Source of the DNA: Saccoglossus kowalevskii
Taxonomy: Eukaryota > Hemichordata > Enteropneusta > Harrimaniidae
Direction: 5' to 3'
NCBI RefSeq assembly: GCF_000003605.2
Contig: NW_003130866.1
Span: forward strand, 17,863-59,415
DNA: 41,553 nucleotides
A program made the translations under genes and the position numbers. The notes below the pieces were generated by a model. It searched no databases. It was not told where the DNA came from and worked only from the letters and a program-made list of their open reading frames with translations. Of the stretch, positions 11,427 through 22,200 are shown in pieces (positions within the stretch are counted from its first letter, which is position 1; every line of letters starts with the position of its first letter).

Positions 11427-11477
11427 TCCTTTCCGCATCGAGGACTTGGACCAACGTTACAGAAAGAGTGGTTGGGG

Positions 11478-11596
11478 GGGCGGAGTCCATGGTGGGTATG
11501 AACTATGTGAATAGGCGGGGTTCAAAGAACCCTCTGCCTAAATTCACTACATTCAATTACCCACCATGGACTTCGGTCAGTCAAAATGACTATTTT
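11478..11596. repeat. DIRS internal complementary region (ICR)
   Basis: The first part (11478-11544) is the reverse complement of the left outer end (11190-11255). The second part (11541-11596) equals the reverse complement of the right outer end (18079-18135). The two meet at a shared AATT. This juxtaposed copy of both termini is the expected ICR, which in the DIRS model templates joining of the two ends during replication. The match to each end is about nine in ten bases by eye. Confidence 0.85.
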
Positions 11597-11639
11597 CAGT
11601 CCCTGTTCGGACGTAGTCCGAAAACGAGGACTTATGGTT

Positions 11640-12260
11640 TGCCCTATGTGCGTCCGTGCATCCGTGCGTCCGTGATCACCTGTATCTCGAACATGCATGG
11701 ACTGATTAAGTTCAAACTTCACTCATACATCACACATTATATGGGACATATGCACATGCATTTTTTCATGATCCGATTAACGATAGCCGAAAAGCGGCCA
11801 TTTTAAGGCCGAAAATGCATCAAAATCGCACATTTTCACCATTCCGGACCCGGATCTCAGTTATGCATGGACAGATTTTGTTCAAATTTGGTACATACAT
11901 TAAACATAATAGGACCTTGATGCACGTCATTTTTTTTTTTTTGGATCAGGTTTAAAATGGCCGACTGACGGCCATTTTGTTTTAAAGAATTCAGTTCTGG
12001 ATCCGTATCTGAGACATGCCTGGATTGATAGAGTTCAAATTTCACACACACAAGGTACATCATGTCACAAATATGTATGTGCATTTGTTTCTAGATCTCA
12101 TTAACGATTGCCAAATGGCGGCCGCTTTAAGGCCGAAAATGCATTGAAATTGCACATTTTCACCATTCCGGACCCGGATCTCAGTTATGCATGGACGTAT
12201 TTTGTTCAGTTTTAGTACAATGTGTTGTACATATGCAGGTGCATTTCGGATCAGATTTCG
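11640..12260. repeat. Four-unit A-B-A-B tandem repeat inside the DIRS 3' region
   Basis: The motif atctcagttatgcatggac followed by a t-rich ttgttcaaattt stretch recurs at about 11680, 11850, 12005 and 12180. Units alternate: the second and fourth share a long block from ggccgaaaatgcat through caccattccggacccgg, giving a higher-order period of about 323 bases. Units contain 'ggccattttaaggccgaaaatg' type inverted words. It is unknown whether this array belongs to the element or was inserted in it. Confidence 0.75.
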
Positions 12261-12600
12261 GTCATGATCTGCTTTGAATGTATATGTCACTCAAATATGA
12301 ACGGAACGCGGACGTGTCATTGACAATGACTTGTGAACTTTAGGCAGAGTCAGACGCCGATAGGTGGCGGGTTTTAACCGAGCAAACAGAAAAATGATGA
12401 AAGTCTTTTCCCGGTCTGGCATGAAATACAATAATCACTCAACACCCTGGTTAAGGCCCAAAAAGGGTGGTGTCTGTGCTGTCCCCGGAGCAAGAAGCCA
12501 AAATGCTGCTACGGTGACAGGGTTTGGTGTGCCCAAAAGCCTAAACCCCAACCCAATACTGGGGGTAGTGAGCTTTCGAAGTAGAGACCGAAATAGTTCT
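12261..12600. other. DIRS 3' non-coding segment
   Basis: This lies between the tandem array and the end of the recombinase remnant. Short open frames on the plus strand (12364-12606) are not recognisable. I see no separate gene. Confidence 0.5.
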
Positions 12601-13400
12601 TCATGAGGGCATAGGCCGCAAAGCAGGACCTGGGAGCTTCCAGGGGAGTGCTGACGGTAGAGAAATCTGTCCGCATAAAATGCCGAGACTGACTTTAATA
12701 TTACCTATGCGCAGGGTCGTGGTCGTTCGGGCTGGGTCAGCAAACCTAGACTGACCCGCTACGACGGGACCCAACCTAAAGAGACCTTCCCCAATAGATA
12801 CGGTGTCTGTTAGGTGGTAGTTGATAAAGACGTTCTGCGTTCTCCAGAAGCCTGCCCTCTGTGTATGCTCGTGGGGGGCACTTGACGCTAGCACTAGTGA
12901 GTTAGCAATTGCACAGACCTCATGCGCTCGTACTTGGTGTCTCTGCAAGCTCTGTGTCAAGGAAGTTAAAGTATTATAGACCTCTAATACAGTCGCAGTA
13001 AACCACCTGGTTATGGAAGTTGGGGAGGCCGGCCTATCCTGCCTGCCTGGGCCGTAACACAAAGACATGTGCCTGGCACTCTGTCCTGAACCCTTAGTAC
13101 GGTTTGGTAGCAACTCCGTGCTCGAACCGGGCAGAGAAGCAATTCCTTCTGACCCTCCGGGCAGACAAAATTTGACAGCTGGGGGATGACGATCGGGTGA
13201 GGATCGTGTCCTGGGATTTGGTTCTAGGCGAGAAACCCGATTTGTGTCTTTCACAGAACTTGATTGTCCATAACAGCGGTACATCATCCGAGAAGGACAA
13301 TGCCCCCAGCTCTGGTCGACGCCTACCTGAGGCAAGGGCCAGTAGGAAGACTATTTTCCACGTCGAAAAATTTGAGTGGTACTGATCAGAGAGGCTCAAA
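12601..13400 (-). pseudogene. DIRS tyrosine recombinase, broken
   Basis: Two overlapping minus frames carry the recombinase. The upstream one has VFLLALASGRRRPELGALS (about 13305-13348), which includes the box I arginine region typical of DIRS recombinases. The downstream one has VRAHEVCAIANS and then GFWRTQNVFINYHL, which correspond to the H-x-x-R box, the tryptophan box and the nucleophile region. The tyrosine is at 12817-12819. The H-x-x-R arginine is cysteine here (TGT at 12913-12915 on the minus strand), as a CGT-to-TGT change would give. A frameshift separates the two parts. In intact elements this enzyme inserts the circular DNA copy. Confidence 0.8.
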
Positions 13401-13811
13401 GGGCGGTCTGTTTAGAGCGGACAACACAAGCAACAAGTCCGAGTTGGACGGTTCCCTTGTATGGGTCTTGGAGTCTGGAAAGCAGTAAATAGTCTCCTAA
13501 TAATAGGACAATCGGCTAGTCTTGTTCTCGTACGTTCTCAATGATGGGGGACAAGGCCGACCTGTAGCCAATGATCGCTGCATGGGGCAAACCCACTTCG
13601 TCAAACAGGTGGATGAAGGAGCCTGCTACCTGGCCAATAGAGGGATGGTATGGATCAATCTCCCTTCCGCTACCCCAATCAGTGTATGCTCGCAGCCTAG
13701 AAATGTAGGCTGCATTGGTGGAATCCCTGTTCGCCCTGACCAGGACGTTGGTCGGGACATTGGCAGCTCGCTCAGATAAAGCTTTTGTATGTGCTGGTCT
13801 AATGAGAGCCT

Positions 13812-14610
13812 CTATGTGTGTAAGTGATACCCGCTGGGCTCGTTGGTAGTGCGCCGTCTGGTTGGGACGGCAGGTCCAGTAAGTCCAGAAGCACTATTGG
13901 TGTTTCGACTAGCATTTCCGACAGAAGTGGAAACTAGGCCTTGTTTGGCCAATTGGGTGCAACCAATAATAATATGCAGGTGTGCACCTGTCGAAGTTTT
14001 CTCCGGTACCCGGTGAACTAGCGGGAAGGGAGGAAAGGCGTACACAACTAAGTGGGTCCACGGGGTTAGCAAAGCAGCCCTGGCCCAGGCTCCTGGAGTC
14101 GGCAGGAGTGTTACGTACGTCGGGAGCTTGGCGTTCCGTGGTGCGGCAAAACGGTCTAACCTTGGACCATCCAACAGCCGAAACTGCCTGGAGGCTTGTA
14201 TCAGCCACCCAGTGTTCTGGAGATGGAGCCCCCCTGAAAGGGTATCTGCCAGACTGTTCCTCACCCCTGGAAGGTGGTGTGCGGTTAGCTCCACATTGTA
14301 ATCCAGTTACCAAAGGAGGGTTTGCTCTGCTAGGACTGACAACAATGAGGAACACGCCCCCCCCCCTCCTTCTTGAAGGAGACCACCGTTGCGTTACCTG
14401 TGCGGAGCAGGACTCTGTGGTCTTGAACTATGGGTAGAAAGTGTTGTAGTGCTAAGTATACTGCTTTCAGTTCGAGCCGGTTGATATGGTTGTCCCGAAA
14501 CTAATGCGGGGGCCATATCTTTGGACTTGTTCATCCAGTAGATGTGCTCCCCAACCTTGGGAGGAGGCATCAGTTACCAGAGTCATACCTGCGGCAAGCG
14601 GGTCCAAGGG
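13812..14610 (-). pseudogene. DIRS RNase H region, broken
   Basis: TDASSQGWGAHL near 14540-14575 is the first RNase H catalytic box. The next box (NRLELKAVYLALQHFLP) lies in a different frame. The third box reads RTGNATVV where RTDN is expected, so the catalytic Asp is Gly. HHLPGVRNSLADTLS (near 14250-14290) and RLDRFAAPRNAKLPTYV with WTHLVVYAFPPFPL follow. These form the conserved tail between RNase H and recombinase in DIRS polyproteins. At least two frameshifts are needed to read through. A methyltransferase domain, present in some DIRS elements, was not recognised. Confidence 0.75.
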
Positions 14611-14795
14611 GGCCCCCTGTCAGAGGTTGGCCAGCGACGGCCACTTGGGCAGGGCTTCCTTCACTACGCAGCTGCCTGGGGAACGACCCTTCGAACTTAG
14701 GTCATCAATCCGATGATCCGCATTAGTTCTCGGAGGGACACTGAGGGAACGCTGACTAGGCGCTAAGCCACACACTTGCAATAGCTAAACCAAGC

Positions 14796-15531
14796 TTACC
14801 TCTGTGTCAAAACTCCATGCCTAGGGAAACCAACTGCCCGTTGGGTCGAGGCGGGACTTGTCAATTTACTAATGAGCCCAACTGGTGAAGTATATCCTGT
14901 GTTAGCCTGGCGTGTTTGGCTATTGACCTCTTGTCCGGGTTGTGTAGTAACCAGTAGTCTGGGTACGGATTGAGGTGTACCGACATTTGTTGAAGCAGCA
15001 GCAATACCTGTTTCATCACTCTGGTGAACACATAGGGCGCTGTGCACAACCCAAACGGGGGGCACCCACAATTCGAATACTTGGCCCAGCTGGGCGATTT
15101 GAAGGAGATGGCAACTCGCTGGGTGCATCGGTATGTGCAGGTAGGCCCCACTTAAGTCTAGTGGGGCTAGCCAGTCGAAACGGTGGATGGAGAGAAGAAC
15201 CCTGAATGGTGTCTCCATGTGGAACCGATCGATTGACTGATTCAGTCTGCAGAGGTCCAGAACTGGACGCCCGGCACTTGTAGGTTTGGTACTATGAACA
15301 CATTTGGGTAGAACCCGGATTTAGTACCCTGTGTATGGCGCCTTTTCCCAGCAAACTGCTACTCCCTGTCTGATTGCTTCCGCCTTGTGGGAGTCCCCTG
15401 GCAGTGCCTAACAGGGGAGACACTGATGGGGAGATGGAGATTTTAGCAGTATCCTGCAACCGGATGTCACCACCTGGGAAGGTCCAGGGATCGGTCACTC
15501 GCTGTCTCCAAACCAGACTACACCAACGCAA
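14796..15531 (-). pseudogene. DIRS reverse transcriptase, broken
   Basis: The fragment starts with a SLLGKGAIHRVLNPG region (near 15330). DWLAPLDLSGAYLHIPMHP follows (about 15120-15176), with the first catalytic Asp. Next come PPFGLCTAPYVFTRVMK (about 15010-15060) and NPYPDYWLL (about 14945-14971). The active-site motif YxDD reads YPDY at 14954-14965, so the second Asp is lost. A frameshift lies in the six-G run near 15057-15062 (Cs on the coding strand), where the frame must change between the DLSGAY and FGL boxes. The tail TQRAVGFPRHGVLT matches the end of DIRS RT domains. Confidence 0.85.
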
Positions 15532-15719
15532 TCTGTGTACGACAGGGATATGTGGCCATGGGTTCGGCAGTTGCGAGCAGGGGGTGTTCTATTCTCCCAT
15601 GAGGTAAGTTCCCCAAGACCTGAAGTAGTCACTAAGTTGTGACCTGGCCACTCACCGAACACATGCCTGTCCCCTCGGTTGCAGAGGTGAGCGTCAAACA
15701 CGCTTCCCCCGCTGCGCCA

Positions 15720-17300
15720 CTACTCCATGGAAGGGTATGAGCGCTTGCCTCCTGGCTGACTCTGGCTAGTGGACGACACCCTAGGGCGTTGTGTTTTCTG
15801 TGCTTGGAGTGCCCTCTGCAGGGTCAACTGGCTAATGGATTCGATATGAGCCCTCTGGTTCATTGCACTCCGAAGCTCCAAGACTGTACCCACCATTTCC
15901 TGAACAAAGAGGGTGGAAGATGTCCAGTCTGCGTCACTGAGGTGGGGACGTACCCCCTGACTCAGCTTGTCGGCGAAAACACATGCATCTAAGGCCGCGT
16001 CTTGTAGCACAGTAGTGGCCCCGGCCAAGAGAGCCAGGTGACACTAGGGGATGTCACACATAGATGTGCGGTGGCCCGCCAGTAAATGTGTCGCCTGGTC
16101 TAGGAGGCTGGTGCGTTCTGCCTCCGAGGTCTCCAGAGTCCTGGGCGTGTGCAATAATGCGCTTAAGCAACTCTGCCCTCAGGGCTGGATGGGTCGTCTC
16201 CGATTGAGCTGGCGAGAATGCCCATGGAACACGGCTGTCCCCCTTTGCCCGGTTTGCCAAACGGAAATTCGTGGTACCGTGGTCTGGGGAAGGAGCCTTG
16301 GGATCCGGTTGGGGCGTTTTGGTCTCATCCCACGCTATGGGGCTGATCCCGAAACCACACCGACCGGGTAGCGTTTGGTCCAGCGAGAAGTGTTGCCAAA
16401 GGTTTTAAGCATTACGTCCTTCGTGGCTGACCAACGTCCGCCCATCAACACTGTTTACACGTCCTGCACCCCACTCCGCACTCAGACGGACAGGGAGAGA
16501 TGTGCCGACGGGGTCGCTTTGGATCCCGACGCCCGTGATCCCCTAAGCATTGAAGCAACCTTGGATGGTCGCCTTAGGATCAAGGGTGGGGGTATTTACA
16601 TTGTATCACTGGGATCGATGATACTCCACATCACCCCAAAACGTGGCTCACCAAGTCATTACGGATGGAAAACTCTGAGGGACCGCCCGGAGTACCGGCT
16701 GTATCCGTCGCGAACAAACTGCGTCTCCTTTCACTTTGTATATGTGAGAGGGAGTGTGTTCGACTGTGCGTCTCATGACAAGGTCGGTTCCCTCTGGGGA
16801 CGCCCGTGGGTCGGTAAGTAAGGGAGTCCAAAACCCACAGAGGAGACCGGACACAAGGATAAATTAGAGTAGAGGGTAGTAGAGGGGTCAACGTGTGCCC
16901 TGCCCTGAAAGCCCTGCCCCGAGATTGGAGTCTTGGCTGCCAGCACCCCGTTGGCATTCAGTGCCCGAGGCTCCAGAGGAGGCCGCTCTGACTTTGTCTG
17001 ATCTACCCGGCCTGCAAGAGACGCAATTGCCTTGACAGTCCTTCGACCGAAGCCCTCAACTCGGAGACAAACCCGGTGCCGTGCGCCAAAGGAGAAAAGC
17101 CTCCAGGGGCACAGCCTCGCTGCAGCCGGTAAAATCGGGTAAACAACCGCCTGAAAAACAGACTGTGAGGATGCCTTCCGATCAGCGGGGGGAGACCGAG
17201 AAAAAGTATCGATACCTCCACCATCGGGCCTCCTACTCGACGTCCCGGTACATGAAGCACCGGTAGCCGAGCGTGAGGACTTTTCACTCATGCCAAACAC
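15720..17300 (-). pseudogene. DIRS gag-like region, broken
   Basis: Several overlapping minus frames cover the part upstream of the reverse transcriptase. The one at 16028-15720 is predicted helical (ALDACVFADKLSQG, VQEMVGTVLELRSAMNQRAH) and ends Ser/Gln-rich. It would suit the C-terminal part of a DIRS gag-like protein. The frames at 17300-16773 and 17287-17003 give Arg/Ser/Pro-rich text without a recognisable motif. The assignment rests on position in the element, not on sequence match. Confidence 0.5.
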
Positions 17301-17924
17301 GCACTCACTTTAACCGATTTGTTACATGCAACCTTGCTGTGAAGAAACGAGCAACGCGGTCAGTCAGCGATTTTGATGGCTCTGAAAAAAAAATCTCAGG
17401 CCTCAGAACTCCAGTGAAAAACACACGCCTTCACGGCAAAAACCCTGAACCCCGCACGCAGCTACAACAAAAGTATTTCGGATGCGGGTTCTATGCTAAT
17501 AAATTCTGAATATAAGCACTGCACAATCAACTCGAAACACGAGGAGTCCCAAAAAAAAAAAAAACGGCAGCAAGCCCTGGTGCTGTCATTACATCTATTC
17601 ATTGCTAAATACCTAGATCAAGCATACAATGAAGACGACATGCATGAGGGAAGCGAATTACAGTAGGAAAGGAGACATAACGAAACCAACAAGTGATTAA
17701 GCTATGTCGCCCGGGTTTTATTTCTTTGTTGTGAAAAATACTACACAACAAAGGGGAAAACCACACGAGGGTAAAACTGACAAGGAAAACTTATCCTACC
17801 AGCTACAATGTCGGATGCCGGGCAGCGGCAACAACCCAAGCTAGAAACCCGGACAGGAAAAAAAACAGGCGATCCAGGCAGAGCTCGCTAGACTTGATCT
17901 CCATTTGAGATGTGGAGAAGAAGC
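17301..17924. other. DIRS 5' untranslated segment
   Basis: This lies between the 5' inverted terminal repeat and the first gag-like frame. It contains a short poly-A run near 17552-17565 and no recognisable coding sequence. Confidence 0.5.
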
Positions 17925-18135
17925 AGAGTGATTGTACAGCCGTCTATGGTGCCGCCATATGGACTCGGTCATGTGGTTCGCGACGTAAGGGAAAGAGAAT
18001 CTTGGGGTCATGGGGCTTCCCCTGACCCAGATTCTATCTCTCAGTCACCGGCAGAATCGCTGATTAATGCCTACAGTTCAAAATAGTCATTTTGACTGAC
18101 CGGAGTCTATGGTGGGTAATTGAACATAGTGAATT
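17925..18135 (-). repeat. DIRS inverted terminal repeat (element 5' end)
   Basis: Reverse complement of 11222-11426 at high identity. Both copies share the CCATATGGCGGC block and the GATTGTACAGCC inner edge. The outer edge ends at gtgaatt (18135). Confidence 0.9.
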
Positions 18136-19252
18136 GGGTCAAACCTCAACAGGAAACAAATCTGACTATAAATAAATCGTGATGCGATTGCTTTTCAATA
18201 CATTTTATTTAATCTTGTACATTTCTATAAATGGCAAAGTTATGTATTTACACAGTATGAAATGTCTGGATACAGGCGATAGTGTGTCTGGTGGGTTGTA
18301 TTTTAGCAGGACGCACTCTCATAAAAGTGGTTTGAACTAATCAGTTCTAATCAAGTAAAGATCTCAAGACGTGCATAACAAACCAGTCAGCAAATTAGCT
18401 GGCAATGTTGATGTTTTTGTGTTCAGTATGGCGGTGACAGTAAGCCACTTAAATACAGCCATGGCAGCACAATTGTGCCACAGACAGCTTGTTACTATAA
18501 GATGCAGGCAATTTATGACTTCAGACTAAATCTTCATGGTGAGTGACCACAGATAAATGTATAAATCAAAACCATAACACATATAAGTTAATTGTGAAAT
18601 AATTTTTTATTCTTCAATTTTGAATCTGCAAGTATTGGCAGTGTTAATTTCCAATCAATATTTACAAAGGAACACCACCAGTAATGAGATCAGTATATTT
18701 TAATACAATTACATCATTTGAGCAATCAGAATACATTCCTCCAGTTATGTATTTGTGATAATTTTAAACTGAATGTTATCTTTGAGACCATACCTGATAA
18801 CATAAGTGCTGGGTAAGAGAGGACAGGCATAAATACAACACCACATTCAGTTACAATTACTAAAAGAACAACAATCGTACAGAAAATGGAAATATTTAAA
18901 CAATGCTGGCAAGTACACAAATTACTGGTATATGGAAACTATAAACTATTGGTTATGGTGCAACAAATTATGGATATATCAGTTATTATTGTGTATATAC
19001 AAAAAGAAAGCAATTTTTGAATTTATGATAAAAATTAGTATGTACAGGGGATTATCTAATTGACAGGGCAGAAAGACCATATATAATGTACAAATCTTTT
19101 CTCAAACATGTCTAAGATTATCACAACATTCTAGTGTCTCTGATATAATCACATACAAAACAGTACAGAATTAGCATCTATTGTTGTCTTAGTTTAATTT
19201 ACATAACTACATCAACTGAATTCATTTTTCTTGCACAATCCCAGCAGGATTT
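18136..19252 (-). other. CCDC61 3' UTR and intergenic DNA
   Basis: On the minus strand this follows the CCDC61 stop codon. Possible poly(A) signals (AATAAA on the minus strand) lie at 18611-18606 and 18209-18204; the latter is just outside the DIRS terminus. No other gene is apparent. Confidence 0.45.
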
Positions 19253-22200
19253 TCAATTTAGATTATTTTGCATGAACTGTTGAAGTGCGTTGAGTCTAGC
19301 ATCAATTTCAGACATCTCAGCTGATCTGTCATGGTAGTATCCATTCCTGTTACCTGTGAAGTGACAAATATTTCATTATTACAGCTATATGCATATAGCA
19401 TTGTTTAAAATCTTCTGAGTGCTTCTCATACAGCCAATCAGAATGCCCTATTGCAGGCTTTATCTTATGAAGGCCATCCCATTTTGACCTGGACACACTA
19501 TAATCTACAATAAGAGAACAGTATGTCTTGTCCAAAGCGGGGTAATGAATATTTATAAGTTGATAATTAGTATACATCTTTTGGAGTACAGAGCATTATT
19601 ATACAACTACATGTAGTGCATGATAACAATAGCCTGACAAGGTCACATGAGTTGTACCCTCCACGGTGCTCCAAACCCGACACACGCCTGACAAGGTCAC
19701 ATGAGTTGTACCCTCCACGGTGCTCAAAACCCAACACACGCCTGACAAGGTCACATGAGTTGTACCCTCCACGGTGCTCAAAACCCAACACACGCCTGAC
19801 AGAACAATGTAGTTTTTCTCTTCCCCAATGATTTTTTATCGGTACCAATCAATTTGAAGGAGCGTCAGATAGTGACAGCCATCAAAGAGTAACCATTTAT
19901 TTGTTTGTTGACATAATGTGCTGGCAAATTTTCGCCCAATGTTTATCATCTTGTTGAAAACAGTCTATGACTTTTTCCGACAAGGCAAACACGGCTTAGA
20001 TTAACGGTGTTACCATGACCACCAAAATGAATATTCTTTGAAACTCATTGCAAGAAGGCGTGAACTTGATCTTGCCGATAAGACATACACTATTCTGTGA
20101 GGCGTTAGTGAGGTATGATGCAGTTTGGCAGTGAGGGCGCCACTCACACCTACATGTCAGGCTATGAAAACAATAAAATTTACTGTTCAGTAATGTGCCA
20201 CATCTGCATTTGCTTGAAAACTTATCTGCACTTGTTCCAATATTCTCTTATATGGGGTAAACTACTGTACGTCACAAATAGTTTATAGATGTTATATTCA
20301 AAAATTAGTCATTGTTTACATTGGAAGTACAGTATAGCACATGATGGAATCCTGTAATTGAACACAAATGTTCACATTCTCTTTACTAAATAGAAAAAGA
20401 ATAGTTATAATATTACAGCTATCACAAGTATACTGCAAAGTATGCACTCAGACCACTCAATCTCCAAATGCCTCAGTCGATATGATCACTGTACTGTGTT
20501 TGTGCATACTGTGCGAAATTCTCATGATAATCTTATACTCAAATTATTTAAAAGTTCTACAAAAACTAGTAAGTGTGTATTTTTCAGTGTTTCTCAGACT
20601 TACACAATGTTATGATCTAGGATAATCTTAAGAATTAATGGTTGTGAAATCTTTTTTTTTTTAAGTTTTCAATAACATTAGAAAGTGTATTTAAGGCTTA
20701 CAGCAGTTCAACATGAACAGTGTGCAAAATTTTGTTTTGTTTGATTATTTAAACTGAAACAATAATTGAAAGCCTATCAAAATTACAGCCATTATATATC
20801 AGCAGGTAACACAGGTGACAAAACACCAGAAGACGACTAGTGTGACTTCTTGCATGTTTATAATAATCATCAGCTACATTGTTTCTGACTTTACTTTGTG
20901 TGTTATGTTTAGACACTACTTTACTTCATTTAATCAGTGTCACTATCCAATTTTTGAATGACATTTTCGCTGTATCCATTAAAATGTAAATGAACATGCA
21001 GCCTCGCCCATTCAAATGAATATTTTTTGCTAAGCTCTCTCAGTAAGCATGAGGTTGCTTTGTAACTCACTCAAGTAAGAACCGTCCACATGTCGACAAG
21101 TGTACAGTATAGATCAACTGAGATTATCACTTAGATCTGTAGTGTAATGAAAAATATTTACTCCAAGTATCAACTTGATTGAGCTATTGAGCTTTGGCAT
21201 AAGGACTTTTACTGGTAATTGGAGCAATGACTGGATCTATAGTAGTCTAGTGCCCATAATCAAGTTAATCCAAAAAGTACAAATACATTACTATGCATAA
21301 TTCAATAGACTCACCTATAGGTTCATAATCTATTACATCTCGTTTTCTGATTTTCCCAGATGTATTCGTTAATCTACGCACTTTATCCAAATCAGCTGCT
21401 GGATCAGGTGTACTTACAGCTGTGTGGCCAGTCAAGGATCAGTATCACAGTGAATATTCTCAACGATATGAATCGAAATATCATGTATCAAATTGTGAAG
21501 TGAATTGGCAGTACCATAATTTTTGTTTTAAATATATTTTTGTGTCAGGCAACAGTTCCATACATTGAATATTACTGTTATCTCTCCTGACCTTTTTTTA
21601 ATGTTGCAAGTGCTGACATCTAATGCAATCAAACACAAACCCCTGCAGAACTTAACCAAGATTCGCCCAAAGTCGCATTAGTTATTGAATGAATCTTGGC
21701 CAGTGGATTAGGCCTTCCCATTGAGTCTGTGGCACATTCGTCTAATTTTAATTAATATGCCAAACACTCTCATTATAAGATCAGAATAAGTTCTAAATGA
21801 GCAAAATTTACAGGGTAATTTAACATGCAAGCTTAATTGACATAGAAATAAACAAAACAAAATTATAAAAAGGATATCTCCTAGTTCTTGATTTAGTTTT
21901 CTTGGATGATTTACCACTGCCTGCCATATGTAGAGGCTGAAAATAACCAAATAATAGTATGAAATTTGTAGAGAAAACAAGAAATTGAAAATGATAATAC
22001 ACTTACTTTGCTTCAGAGTGCAGAAGAACCAATGTTAGAATGCCAAATGTTCTCCTTGTATTAGAAAAAAAAATCATATATACAGCCTCTTAGCTGAATT
22101 GATTATACTATATATTTTTTCAATTATCACATTTACTAACACTAAAATAAAAATCCAGTGAACACCAACGAATGGTCAAAATTTAGCAAACTGTAGCCAC

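Larger units (their letters stand above)
11190..18135 (-). mobile_element. DIRS-like tyrosine-recombinase retrotransposon, degenerate
   Basis: A 6.9-kb element bounded by inverted terminal repeats, visibly GC-richer inside than its surroundings. Read on the minus strand the order is gag-like region (17300-15720), reverse transcriptase (15531-14796), RNase H (about 14610-13812) and tyrosine recombinase (13399-12601). A 3' non-coding region with an internal complementary region follows, next to the 3' repeat. That order, with inverted rather than direct long terminal repeats and a recombinase instead of an integrase, defines the DIRS group. All the coding regions are broken by frameshifts and stops, and key catalytic residues are replaced, so this copy cannot move by itself. 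Both termini are marked by AATT (11190-11193 and 18132-18135). It sits between the convergent 3' ends of OPA3 and CCDC61. Confidence 0.88.

Noticed and set aside
13982-14437. 151-codon plus-strand open frame
   Set aside because: Antisense shadow of the DIRS RNase H region; the minus strand carries the recognisable motifs.
11190-18135. Reading the inverted-repeat element as a DNA transposon
   Set aside because: The interior carries reverse transcriptase, RNase H and tyrosine recombinase motifs and an ICR, which fits DIRS, not a DDE transposon.
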